A stretch of 8,178 bases of DNA from Clostridiales bacterium. Its GTDB lineage: Bacteria; Bacillota; Clostridia; Oscillospirales; JAAYOS01. Positions 1 through 7,270 of the stretch are shown here, in pieces. A program made the translations under genes and the position numbers. Location: NCBI GenBank assembly GCA_012521525.1, contig JAAYMG010000317.1, positions 1-8,178 of the forward strand, in the 5' to 3' direction. A model generated the notes under the pieces. It had not been told where the DNA came from and searched no databases. It saw nothing but the letters and a program-made list of their open reading frames with translations. The first letter of the stretch is position 1. Each line of letters begins with the position of its first letter.

Positions 1-111
1 CATTCGACGCCCGCCATTTCAATTATTTCAGTCAATCGATCGTTTTCGACTGCTTATATGTTAGCATGGCTGCGTGTATCAGTCAAACACATATTACATT
101 TCAGATACCTG

Positions 112-309
112 TTATACGATAATGTGAACACCTGATGCATTATAATTTGATAATAATTTGATTGCGTCTTCCAATGTACTCCTGTTGAACGGAAACATCC
201 TCTCTATCTCATCGCCCTGGGTCTTTTCCCATAAGTTATTACATGTTTTCTTGTGCGTGGTTTCAATAATATATTTTTCATATCTAATACATGACCCTTT
301 ATGATTCAT
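112..309 (-). CDS. Orphan small hypothetical protein (65 aa), doubtful
   Basis: This is an uninterrupted 65-codon frame from ATG (309) to TAA (112). The product is mixed in charge, with a lysine-rich N-terminal half and a C-terminal stretch (STLEDAIKLLSNYNASGVHI) that could form a helix followed by a strand. I recognise no family, signal peptide or membrane segment. Codon use is more AT-rich than in ppdK. Start support is poor: the only Shine-Dalgarno-like element (AAGGA, 312-316) lies just 2 nt before the ATG, and the internal ATG at codon 38 is no better placed. I find no convincing promoter or terminator for it. It lies downstream of the ppdK terminator on the same strand, so it would need its own promoter. 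It could be a real small gene, the remnant of a larger decayed gene, or a chance frame. Confidence 0.3.
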   Translation of the reverse strand: MNHKGSCIRYEKYIIETTHKKTCNNLWEKTQGDEIERMFPFNRSTLEDAIKLLSNYNASGVHIIV

Positions 310-460
310 TATCCTTTGATTCGCCTGTCTAACTACTATTGCGCTGAATAAGAAAAAGTTAATCTGTGCAGTCTTCTACAGCAAGGAATGGCGATGTCTT
401 CCAGATATAGGTCCGCATATAGACAGCGCTCTTCTGTTGCGTGATCTCATCCTGGATTTA

Positions 461-499
461 ATAAAAAGAGGGTATTGTTTCTGCGGAAACAATACCCTC
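461..499 (-). terminator. Intrinsic terminator of ppdK
   Basis: A perfect 14-bp inverted repeat (468-481 with 486-499) closes a 4-nt loop. On the minus strand it is followed by TTTTTAT (467-461), the U-tract expected of a Rho-independent terminator, and it lies about 60 nt after the ppdK stop codon. The plus strand also has T-runs after the stem (502-511), so it could work in both directions, although no plus-strand gene is seen reading into it. Confidence 0.9.
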
Positions 500-559
500 G
501 ATTTTCTTTTTGATCTCTAAGGGCCTATACAGTAAAGGCTTCCGAATTTCAGGCGTTAA

Positions 560-3184
560 TTATTTTGCCCTCGGATTCTTTACCTGAGCCTGTGCCGCTG
601 CAAGGCGTGCGATCGGTACGCGGTATGGTGAGCAGGATACGTAGTCAAGTCCCTGGTTGTGGAAGAACTCAACGGAAGACGGGTCTCCGCCATGCTCACC
701 GCAGACACCGATCTTAAGGTTCGGCCTTGTTGTGCGTCCCAGCTTAGTGGCCATCGCAACGAGCTTGCCTGTGCCCTCGGTGTCAAAACGTGCAAACGGA
801 TCGAACTCGTAGATCTTGTTCTTGTAGTAGTCTTCAAGGAATTTGCCTGCGTCGTCACGGCTGAATCCGAATGTCATCTGGGTGAGGTCGTTGGTACCGA
901 ATGAGAAGAACTCGGCCTCTTCGGCGATTTCATCGGCGTTGACAGCGGCGCGCGGGATCTCGATCATCGTACCGACCCTGTATTGCAATTCTACTCCGCT
1001 CTCCGCGATTATCGCGTCGGCTGTCTCAGTGATGATCTGCTTGACGAAGCGAAGCTCCTTCTTTTCGCCTACCAGGGGAACCATTATCTCGGGAATGACG
1101 GGTTCGCCCGGCTCCTTGTTGACGTTTATGGCAGCCTCGATGATCGCACGGGTCTGCATTTCCGCTATTTCGGGATAGGATACTGCAAGGCGGCATCCCC
1201 TGTGTCCGAGCATCGGGTTGAACTCATGCAGGCTTTCTATCGTGGTATTGAGCTCCTCAAAGGAAACTCCCATCTCCCTGGCCAGCTCTTCGATGTCTTC
1301 CTTCTCCGTGGGCAGGAACTCGTGGAGCGGTGGGTCGAGCAGGCGGATAGTTACGGGATAGCCGCGCATTACGCGGAAAATACCTTCGAAGTCGCCGCGC
1401 TGCATCGGGAGCAGTTTATTCAATGCGCGTTTGCGATGCTCGGTATTCTTAGCAAGGATCATCTCGCGTACAGCCATGATCCTGTCGGATTCAAAGAACA
1501 TGTGCTCTGTACGTGTAAGTCCTATACCTTCGGCACCGAACTCCAGAGCCTGCTTTGCATCGCGTGGTGTGTCAGCGTTGGTGCGGACCTTCAATGCGCG
1601 GATTTCGTCCGCCCACTGCATGAATGTGGCAAAATCTCCGCTTACGGTAGCATCGACAGTATCTATAACACCGAGATATACGTTTCCGGTCGAACCGTCG
1701 ATCGATAGGTAGTCGCCTTCCTGGAGACGATGCTCGCCGATCATGATATAGTTGTCAAAGAACTTGATGGCATCGCATCCGGCAACGCAGCATTTGCCCA
1801 TTCCGCGGGCAACTACGGCTGCGTGTGAAGTCATGCCGCCGCGGGCCGTAAGGATACCCTCGGCAACGTTCATGCCCTCTATGTCCTCGGGCGATGTTTC
1901 AAGGCGGACCAGAAGGGTCTTTTGGCCGGTTGCGGAAGCTTCTACGGCTTTTTCCGCCGTAAAGTAGATCTGTCCGCATGCGGCGCCCGGTGATGCGGGA
2001 AGTCCCTTGGCAACAGGCGTTGCCTTCTTAAGTGCAGTTGGGTCAAACTGCGGGTGCAGCAGTGAGTCAAGCTGTTTCGCATCTACCTTGAGCATGACTT
2101 CTTCCTTGGTGCACATTCCTTCGTTCACCAGATCGACGGCGATCTTCAGAGCGGCCTGAGCAGTACGCTTGCCGTTTCTGGTCTGGAGCATATAAAGCTT
2201 ACCGTTTTCAATGGTAAACTCCATGTCCTGCATGTCGCGGTAATGCTTTTCAAGCTTTTCAGCGATTTCAGTGAACTGCCTGTAAATCTCAGGCATGGTC
2301 TCTTCAAGCAGTGAAATCGGATTAGGAGTCCTGATTCCGGCAACGACGTCTTCGCCCTGGGCATTCATCAGGAACTCGCCGTACAGCTTCTTCTCACCGG
2401 TCGACGGGTTGCGGGTAAATGCAACACCGGTACCGGATGTTTCGCCCATATTTCCGAATACCATGGACTGAACGTTGACTGCAGTACCCCAATCGCCGGG
2501 AATATCATTAAGCCTGCGGTAGGTAATAGCACGCGGGTTGTTCCATGAACGGAATACGGCCTTAACCGCCTCAATAAGCTGGGCCTTCGGGTCGGACGGG
2601 AAATCTGTACCCATCTTTTCACGGTACAGGGCCTTGAACAGCCTGACAAGCTCCTTCATATCATCTGCGTCAAGCTCTGTATCGTGTTTTACACCCTTCT
2701 TCTCTTTCATTTCATCGATCAGTTCTTCAAACTCGCTCTTGGGAAGGCCCATTACAACGTCAGAGAACATCTGGATAAAACGGCGATAGCTGTCGTAAAC
2801 GAACCGCGGATTATTGGTGAGCCGAACCATCGATTCAGCCACTTCATCATTGATTCCGAGGTTCAAAATCGTATCCATCATACCGGGCATGGAAGCACGG
2901 GCACCGGATCTTACGGAAACCAGCAATGGATTGTTCTTGTCTCCGAATTTCTTTCCCGTTATTTCTTCCATCTTAGCCATGTATTCAAAAATCTGGTTTT
3001 GGATTTCTTCCGAGATTTGCTCATTATCGGCGTAATAGCGCATGCAAGCCTCGGTCGTAACGGTGAAGCCCTGCGGAACAGGCAAGCCGAGATTTGTCAT
3101 TTCCGCAAGGTTTGCGCCCTTTCCTCCGAGAAGTTCGCGCATTCCGCCGTTCCCCTCCGAGAACAGATAGACGTACTTCGTCAT
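560..3184 (-). CDS. ppdK: Pyruvate, phosphate dikinase (874 aa)
   Basis: This cytosolic enzyme reversibly interconverts pyruvate + ATP + Pi and PEP + AMP + PPi; in anaerobes it often serves glycolysis (saving ATP via PPi) as well as PEP synthesis. The 874-residue length matches the classic clostridial enzyme. Domain order is ATP-grasp (about 1-340; GGKGANLAEM near 20-29, VSVRSGARASMPGMMDT at 89-105, E322, Q334 and R336), then the phosphohistidine swivel domain (about 390-510) with catalytic His454 in GGMTSHAAV, then the PEP/pyruvate TIM barrel (about 520-874). The barrel has R558, R614, E742, N765 in GTNDLTQMTFG and catalytic Cys828 in GVCGEHGGDP. All key residues are present, so it should be active. 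I chose the ATG at 3184 because AGGAGGA (3191-3197) lies 6 nt upstream and the protein then starts MTKYVYLF like the family. The frame stays open to an ATG at 3229, but those 15 codons cover the ribosome binding site and come close to the -10 box. It appears monocistronic. No PPDK regulatory protein gene is in the window. Confidence 0.98.
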   Translation of the reverse strand: MTKYVYLFSEGNGGMRELLGGKGANLAEMTNLGLPVPQGFTVTTEACMRYYADNEQISEEIQNQIFEYMAKMEEITGKKFGDKNNPLLVSVRSGARASMPGMMDTILNLGINDEVAESMVRLTNNPRFVYDSYRRFIQMFSDVVMGLPKSEFEELIDEMKEKKGVKHDTELDADDMKELVRLFKALYREKMGTDFPSDPKAQLIEAVKAVFRSWNNPRAITYRRLNDIPGDWGTAVNVQSMVFGNMGETSGTGVAFTRNPSTGEKKLYGEFLMNAQGEDVVAGIRTPNPISLLEETMPEIYRQFTEIAEKLEKHYRDMQDMEFTIENGKLYMLQTRNGKRTAQAALKIAVDLVNEGMCTKEEVMLKVDAKQLDSLLHPQFDPTALKKATPVAKGLPASPGAACGQIYFTAEKAVEASATGQKTLLVRLETSPEDIEGMNVAEGILTARGGMTSHAAVVARGMGKCCVAGCDAIKFFDNYIMIGEHRLQEGDYLSIDGSTGNVYLGVIDTVDATVSGDFATFMQWADEIRALKVRTNADTPRDAKQALEFGAEGIGLTRTEHMFFESDRIMAVREMILAKNTEHRKRALNKLLPMQRGDFEGIFRVMRGYPVTIRLLDPPLHEFLPTEKEDIEELAREMGVSFEELNTTIESLHEFNPMLGHRGCRLAVSYPEIAEMQTRAIIEAAINVNKEPGEPVIPEIMVPLVGEKKELRFVKQIITETADAIIAESGVELQYRVGTMIEIPRAAVNADEIAEEAEFFSFGTNDLTQMTFGFSRDDAGKFLEDYYKNKIYEFDPFARFDTEGTGKLVAMATKLGRTTRPNLKIGVCGEHGGDPSSVEFFHNQGLDYVSCSPYRVPIARLAAAQAQVKNPRAK

Positions 3185-3190
3185 ATTTTT

Positions 3191-3197
3191 TCCTCCT
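3191..3197 (-). promoter_or_regulatory. ppdK ribosome binding site (decides the start)
   Basis: The minus strand reads AGGAGGA here, a near-perfect anti-16S match placed 6 nt before the ATG at 3184. It fixes the ppdK start 15 codons inside the longest open frame. Confidence 0.9.
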
Positions 3198-3234
3198 GTA
3201 TCTGTATCAAATAGAAAACTGAAAGCCAATGAGT

Positions 3235-3261
3235 ATTATAACACAAATTTTGTAATTTCAA
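3235..3261 (-). promoter_or_regulatory. Probable sigma-A promoter of ppdK, extended -10
   Basis: The minus strand has a consensus TATAAT (3240-3235) preceded by TG plus one base, which is an extended -10 element. A TTGAAA-like -35 (3261-3256) sits 15 bp upstream; that spacing is short, but the extended -10 can compensate. The predicted transcript start near 3228 gives a leader of about 45 nt before the ATG at 3184. The upstream flank is A/T-rich (3262-3300), like an UP element. No riboswitch-like structure fits in such a short leader. Confidence 0.7.
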
Positions 3262-3432
3262 ATACTTTTTTCTAATTTTTTAAAAAAATAAACACCGAAT
3301 TCAATCTTATAAACTATAAATAACTAACTTTTATTGAATAAATGGAGCTGGCTTCTGCAAACTATCCTAATGTGGCACTTATGCGGGATTACTTTATGTC
3401 GGATATCCCATATTTTTTCAGGGAGGTATTCA

Positions 3433-3663
3433 ATGTTCGATATAAACAAATTGGATCCGGAATCGAGAGCATTCTACAACAGCCTTCCGCAAATCGCGCG
3501 CGATGCGATAGAAAAGAGCGCAAAAAGCGGTGTCAGATTTGAAAATGTCGACGATTTAAGGGATTACTATTACAACTATATAAAAGGATACGACAGCGTT
3601 ATATACCAAAATACGCCTGACGCAAACAGCTCTGAGCTGGATCCTGACGACTCGTATATTTAA
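3433..3663 (+). CDS. Small acidic hypothetical protein (76 aa)
   Basis: The 76-residue product starts MFDINKLDPESRAFY. The ATG at 3433 is preceded by GGGAGG (3421-3426) with 6 nt spacing, a good ribosome binding site. The protein is acidic (11 Asp and 4 Glu against 4 Lys and 4 Arg), has no membrane segment or signal peptide, and its middle (SLPQIARDAIEKSAKSGVRF, then VDDLRDYYYNYIKG) looks like two or three short amphipathic helices. The tail (NSSELDPDDSYI) looks disordered. I do not recognise a named family and assign no function. The gene diverges from ppdK and converges with the c-di-GMP gene; its stop lies 7 nt before the shared hairpin at 3671-3715. An overlapping frame (3342-3542) covers its first half and its ribosome binding site. 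An in-frame upstream ATG at 3334 is less likely, because the added residues look non-coding. Confidence 0.72.
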   Translation: MFDINKLDPESRAFYNSLPQIARDAIEKSAKSGVRFENVDDLRDYYYNYIKGYDSVIYQNTPDANSSELDPDDSYI

Positions 3664-3715
3664 GAAAAAAGAGGCTGTTTCAACCGGAACCTGCAGGTCC
3701 TCTTGAAACAGCCTC
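3664..3715 (-). terminator. Intrinsic terminator of the GGDEF/EAL gene
   Basis: A perfect 13-bp inverted repeat (3671-3683 with 3703-3715) encloses a 19-nt loop that contains a smaller palindrome (ACCTGCAGGT) and so can extend the fold. On the minus strand the stem is followed by TTTTTTCTT (3670-3662). It lies 32 nt after the stop codon of the 3748-7149 gene. For the convergent plus-strand small gene the same hairpin comes right after the stop, but no T-run follows on that strand, so it may only be a weak terminator or 3' stabiliser in that direction. Confidence 0.9.
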
Positions 3716-3747
3716 ATAATATCTGAAAAAATCATGAAAGCATAATA

Positions 3748-6700
3748 TCAGCGCAGGATTTGGCCGATACCTGAGTAGAGCCTTACGCGGCCTTTTCCTT
3801 CGGCTTTGGCCCTGGCCAGAGCCTGTCTGGCATTGCCGAACAACTGCTTATACTCACTTGCATCTCTTCCGGATACTGCAACTCCGACACTGCACGTCAC
3901 AATGTCATTTATCGGTTCTCTGCTCATAGGTCCGCGGAAACTGCGGCGGATCTGGTCGGCTTTCATTTTGGCGCTCTCGGTTGATATGACATTCCTCATA
4001 AAGACGGCAAAGCGACTGCTGTCTATTCGTCCGATCACATCTTCGCTGCGGAAACAACCGTTAAGCAATGCAGCCATTGACCGCAGTACCTCATCCCCTG
4101 CCATATGGCCATATTTCGCGATGATTTCATTCAAACAGTCCACTTCCACAAGCAAAAGGGCATGCAAATGGCCGTTGGTCCTCGAATCCAATATACTGCC
4201 TGCTATTTGCTCAAATGCCTGCCTGTTGTACAATCCGGTCAGACTTTCCCTTTCGCCCTCTCCGGTGTCGCTTCCGTTTTCATAAGATATATCCTCGACT
4301 GACTTGTAGTACAGGTAAACAGTAGATTTGTCGGTACCCGGATTTTCAGGCATCGCAAAGATCCTGAACCAGTCATATCCTCCGTCTTTCCTGATTATCC
4401 GGCACCTGTCCGTAATTTCGCTCTGTCCCGCTTTGAACAGAGTTTCCATAAGAGCATCCTTACTGAATCTGCGCTCGATATGCTGCCTGTCGTCCGGATG
4501 GATACAGTTGCGCACGACCTGTTCAAAAGCTTCCGAGTACCGGCCGTTGCCTCTAAATAATGCAATTTGGCTGCCATATAAATGCCCGCTATCAGCAATC
4601 GCATCCGTGGCATCGTTGCCGATGTCCGAATATGTATCTTTCTGCAGATTTATTTCAACTATATTTTTTATTGAGGACATGATCATGTCCTTAAACCTGC
4701 CGTACTTCGTGCTCCTCTCAAGGATCTCGTTCTTACTGTCGTGTATGTCCTGTATAAAACACAGTGCAAGCAGGCGATTTGGGCTGTTTTTCTCGGCTGC
4801 TATAGTCATTGAATGCCATCGGTACTCGTTACGTATCAAAAGTTTATATTCAGCCTGAACGGTCTTCAAGCCATTGCCTGAAAGAAGGCGGCGCAGGTTT
4901 CCGGGTGAGAAGAACTCCGCAAAGTCATGCCGCTGATGTTCTGCGGTCAAACGTGAGATCTGATTTATAAGGTCACCATATTGACCCCCGTTTTCATACT
5001 GGCCATTTTTCAGTGCCAATTTGCGGTATGAAAGCGCATCCAGATCGAACTCGTATACATGAGAATACAGGTTCAGCACCGTATTGGCAAGCCGGACCCT
5101 GTCTTCTCCGCCATTTTCCTCCATCCACTTCCGGAAATGGACATTTCTCAGGAAACAGATAGCCCTGTTTCGCTCACCGCTTTCAAGCTTCAGTACCGTC
5201 ATCTCAAACCAAATATACTCGCGGTTTCTGCTGTCAAGAGCCCTGAATCTGTGTGATATACGCTTTTCTCCCCTGTAAAATGCCGACTTGATGCCCATAA
5301 CAGAGAACAAGCGCAGGTACATTTCCTGGTCCGAAGGATGGATCCTTTCCGCAGCATTTCTGCGCAGCGACTGATCATAATATCCGTTTCTCTGTTTTAC
5401 CATTGCGTTCAGCGAATGATCACCTATGACATGGTAAACATCCATATCCAGATCTATTTCGGTAACTACGGCGTCAACAAATTCGAGCGCCGCAAAAAAC
5501 CTCTCGTCGGAATGTGGATCCCGCAATATCTGGGATCGGACGGCTGCAGGTTTCCGATCTGTGTTCTCCAGGATCCTTCTCTTGGGTATCGAGTTTATAT
5601 AGTCATCCATCAATCTGGCAGGCATGGGCTTTGCAAAAATATATCCCTGTATCTCGTCGCATCCTACCCTTCTGAGGAACTCGACCTGGTTTTTGCTTTC
5701 GACGCCTTCCGCGACGGTCTTCATCCCCAATGCCTTAGCCATGGAAATGATGCTTTTCAGGACCGCCTCAGTGCGTTCGTGAAGGTTGTTTTCCCTGAAA
5801 AACACCATGTCCAGCTTAAGGTCGTTTACCGGCAGGTCCATGATCGCATTCAGCGAGGAATTGCCCTTGCCGAAGTCATCTATCGAACAAACAAAACCGT
5901 TCTCTTGCAGCTTACGTATCATTAACGATATCGATCTTATGTCTTCGTAGACGATGCTCTCAGTAAATTCAAGCTGCAGCAGTCCGTCCGGAATTTTATA
6001 CCTGTCTTTCGTCGAAACATAGTAATCGACAAAATCAGGCTGCTTTATATCCTGTTCCGATATATTGACAGACAAAGGAATAACAGGCAGCATACTGTCA
6101 AGCCTGTTCCGGAAATAACTGCATACGAGCTCAAATATGTACCTGTCGACTTCAAATATGAATCCGCTCTTCTCAAGCACCGGCATGAAATCGCTGGGAT
6201 ATAGCATTCCCCTGGTGGGCGAATTCCACCTCACGAGGGTCTCGGCACCTACGATCGTATCCCCGTTCTGGATATCCCATTTAGGCTGCAGATATATCTC
6301 GAACTCCCCGTTTTCCAAGGCGGCATACATATCCTGTTCTATTTGCTTTTCCCGGAGGATATTTTCGCGGAGCTCTTCGTCAAAAATGTAATAATCAACA
6401 CCATTTTTCTGCTGCACTGATCCATAGGCAAGTTTAGCCCTGTCATACATGGCCGCGACAGGAATCCAATTTTGCGGTTGCACGATATATACACCGGCAT
6501 TGAATTTAAGGAAGTATTTATGACGGATGCAAATCGGCGCCTCTTTGACTTTGCTGCGGAACTCGCCAAAAAACCTGTCGAGGTCTGCCAGGTCCCGGCG
6601 CGCAAGTAGGATCGCAAATTCGTCTCCGCCGACTCGGCAGCTTATCTCGCCCTCATTCAGCAAGCTGCCGATGGCATCCGCAATGTAAACAAGGGTCTCA

Positions 6701-7149
6701 TCGCCAACAGGATACCCATAAGCATCGTTTATATATTTGAAGTTATTGATGTCAATGCTGACGATATACCACTGCTTATCGGGAGATTCCTTTATGATAT
6801 CTTCCGCATCCATCTGGAATTTTACAAAATTCCTGATCCCTGTCAGCGCATCCTCATATAAGCTGTTTCTCGCTTCTTTTATAAATCGCTTTATCGTTTT
6901 TCTGTAATAAACGGTTATGAGCAAGAGGCTTGAGAAAAATATGATGCCGAATGCGACAAGTACCATGTCGTTCGTTGCATCTCGCAAAATCCCCCCTATT
7001 TTCAGCAAAACAAAAAACAGGCCTACAAAAGCAGCCGCGACGACAATCAAGTTAAACTTGAAACTTATTGTCATCCCGGTCATGCGAAGCAGGTCTGTCC
7101 GTTTTAACTTGTCATATATGGCATTTTTCAGGTTCCTGGGGGATGGCAT
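3748..7149 (-). CDS. Membrane c-di-GMP protein: TM-GGDEF-EAL-3xPAS-degenerate GGDEF (1133 aa)
   Basis: This is a putative bifunctional diguanylate cyclase/phosphodiesterase with an added sensor half. Two transmembrane helices (about 30-52 and 61-82, short external loop) anchor it with the rest cytosolic. GGDEF-1 (about 95-258) has the metal Asp133, N141-D142 and an exact GGDEF at 174-178, but NEGE rather than an RxxD I-site at 165-168. The EAL domain (about 268-515) carries ETL at 303-305 and keeps E303, N362, E394, D424-D425, K445, E481 and Q501, so hydrolysis is expected. Three PAS-like repeats follow (about 548-672, 683-802, 819-955). They share E-[IF]-[DN]-L-...-Y at 564, 700 and 832 and Y-x-W at 645, 776 and 925; repeats 1 and 3 also share IHPxD. 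A second GGDEF domain (about 965-1127) has DSSRF (1043-1047) where the catalytic motif should be, so it should be inactive, yet it keeps RSED (1034-1037) at I-site spacing. The ATG at 7149 is the first possible in-frame start after an upstream stop and has GAGGA (7157-7161) 7 nt upstream. The gene has its own promoter and terminator. Activities are predicted from residues only; the ligands of the PAS-like units are unknown. Confidence 0.95.
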   Translation of the reverse strand: MPSPRNLKNAIYDKLKRTDLLRMTGMTISFKFNLIVVAAAFVGLFFVLLKIGGILRDATNDMVLVAFGIIFFSSLLLITVYYRKTIKRFIKEARNSLYEDALTGIRNFVKFQMDAEDIIKESPDKQWYIVSIDINNFKYINDAYGYPVGDETLVYIADAIGSLLNEGEISCRVGGDEFAILLARRDLADLDRFFGEFRSKVKEAPICIRHKYFLKFNAGVYIVQPQNWIPVAAMYDRAKLAYGSVQQKNGVDYYIFDEELRENILREKQIEQDMYAALENGEFEIYLQPKWDIQNGDTIVGAETLVRWNSPTRGMLYPSDFMPVLEKSGFIFEVDRYIFELVCSYFRNRLDSMLPVIPLSVNISEQDIKQPDFVDYYVSTKDRYKIPDGLLQLEFTESIVYEDIRSISLMIRKLQENGFVCSIDDFGKGNSSLNAIMDLPVNDLKLDMVFFRENNLHERTEAVLKSIISMAKALGMKTVAEGVESKNQVEFLRRVGCDEIQGYIFAKPMPARLMDDYINSIPKRRILENTDRKPAAVRSQILRDPHSDERFFAALEFVDAVVTEIDLDMDVYHVIGDHSLNAMVKQRNGYYDQSLRRNAAERIHPSDQEMYLRLFSVMGIKSAFYRGEKRISHRFRALDSRNREYIWFEMTVLKLESGERNRAICFLRNVHFRKWMEENGGEDRVRLANTVLNLYSHVYEFDLDALSYRKLALKNGQYENGGQYGDLINQISRLTAEHQRHDFAEFFSPGNLRRLLSGNGLKTVQAEYKLLIRNEYRWHSMTIAAEKNSPNRLLALCFIQDIHDSKNEILERSTKYGRFKDMIMSSIKNIVEINLQKDTYSDIGNDATDAIADSGHLYGSQIALFRGNGRYSEAFEQVVRNCIHPDDRQHIERRFSKDALMETLFKAGQSEITDRCRIIRKDGGYDWFRIFAMPENPGTDKSTVYLYYKSVEDISYENGSDTGEGERESLTGLYNRQAFEQIAGSILDSRTNGHLHALLLVEVDCLNEIIAKYGHMAGDEVLRSMAALLNGCFRSEDVIGRIDSSRFAVFMRNVISTESAKMKADQIRRSFRGPMSREPINDIVTCSVGVAVSGRDASEYKQLFGNARQALARAKAEGKGRVRLYSGIGQILR

Positions 7150-7156
7150 GCAGCAT

Positions 7157-7180
7157 TCCTCGCATTTGGCTGTATTCTCC
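7157..7180 (-). promoter_or_regulatory. Two Shine-Dalgarno elements before the GGDEF/EAL gene
   Basis: GAGGA (7161-7157) sits 7 nt before the real start at 7149. A stronger AGGAGA-type element (around 7180-7175) lies about 9 nt before a different ATG at 7165. That ATG opens a 17-codon frame ending at 7112, which overlaps the start of the main gene in another frame. The main gene has no usable in-frame start that the stronger element could serve, so it may serve the leader peptide or only help ribosome recruitment. Confidence 0.5.
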
Positions 7181-7183
7181 TAA

Positions 7184-7212
7184 ATTTTATCATATATGTT
7201 TATTTGCAACAA
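7184..7212 (-). promoter_or_regulatory. Probable promoter of the GGDEF/EAL gene
   Basis: On the minus strand TAAAAT (7189-7184) is preceded by TG plus one base, an extended -10. A weak TTGTTG -35 (7212-7207) lies exactly 17 bp upstream. Transcription would start near 7177, giving a leader of about 28 nt. It lies after the spo0A terminator, which supports an independent transcription unit. Confidence 0.5.
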
Positions 7213-7270
7213 TAGCAAACAAGAAGAAAAGCCAAGTTTCTCGATCAAAAAACACAAAAGCAGTTATTGC

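Noticed and set aside
1..132. Partial frames at the left edge (plus strand open from position 1 to a stop near 132; minus-strand ATG or TTG frames below 50)
   Set aside because: There is no start signal, family match or stop context; the window edge prevents a decision.
359..457. A minus-strand stretch of 32 codons between stops, with an ATG at 418
   Set aside because: It is too short, has no ribosome binding site and no recognisable family; at most it is part of a decayed gene.
983..1708. A 241-codon plus-strand frame inside ppdK
   Set aside because: It is antisense to a strongly conserved enzyme, has no family resemblance and no ribosome binding site; it arises from the codon bias of ppdK. 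The same holds for plus-strand frames at 2684-3214 and other short antisense frames there.
3185..3432. A riboswitch or sporulation sigma-factor promoter between ppdK and the small plus-strand gene
   Set aside because: The ppdK leader is only about 45 nt. Candidate sigma-F/G-like boxes before the small gene had wrong spacing or too many mismatches, and I found no convincing sigma-A promoter for it either.
3715..3749. A 9-bp direct repeat (CATAATATC) at 3715-3723 and 3741-3749
   Set aside because: It is short, AT-rich, occurs only twice and flanks no element; it is not evidence of an attachment site or insertion.
5338..5925. A 195-codon plus-strand frame inside the GGDEF/EAL gene
   Set aside because: It is antisense to the conserved EAL domain, and its product resembles nothing; the sense frame explains the sequence. 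The frame at 4328-4858 is rejected for the same reason.
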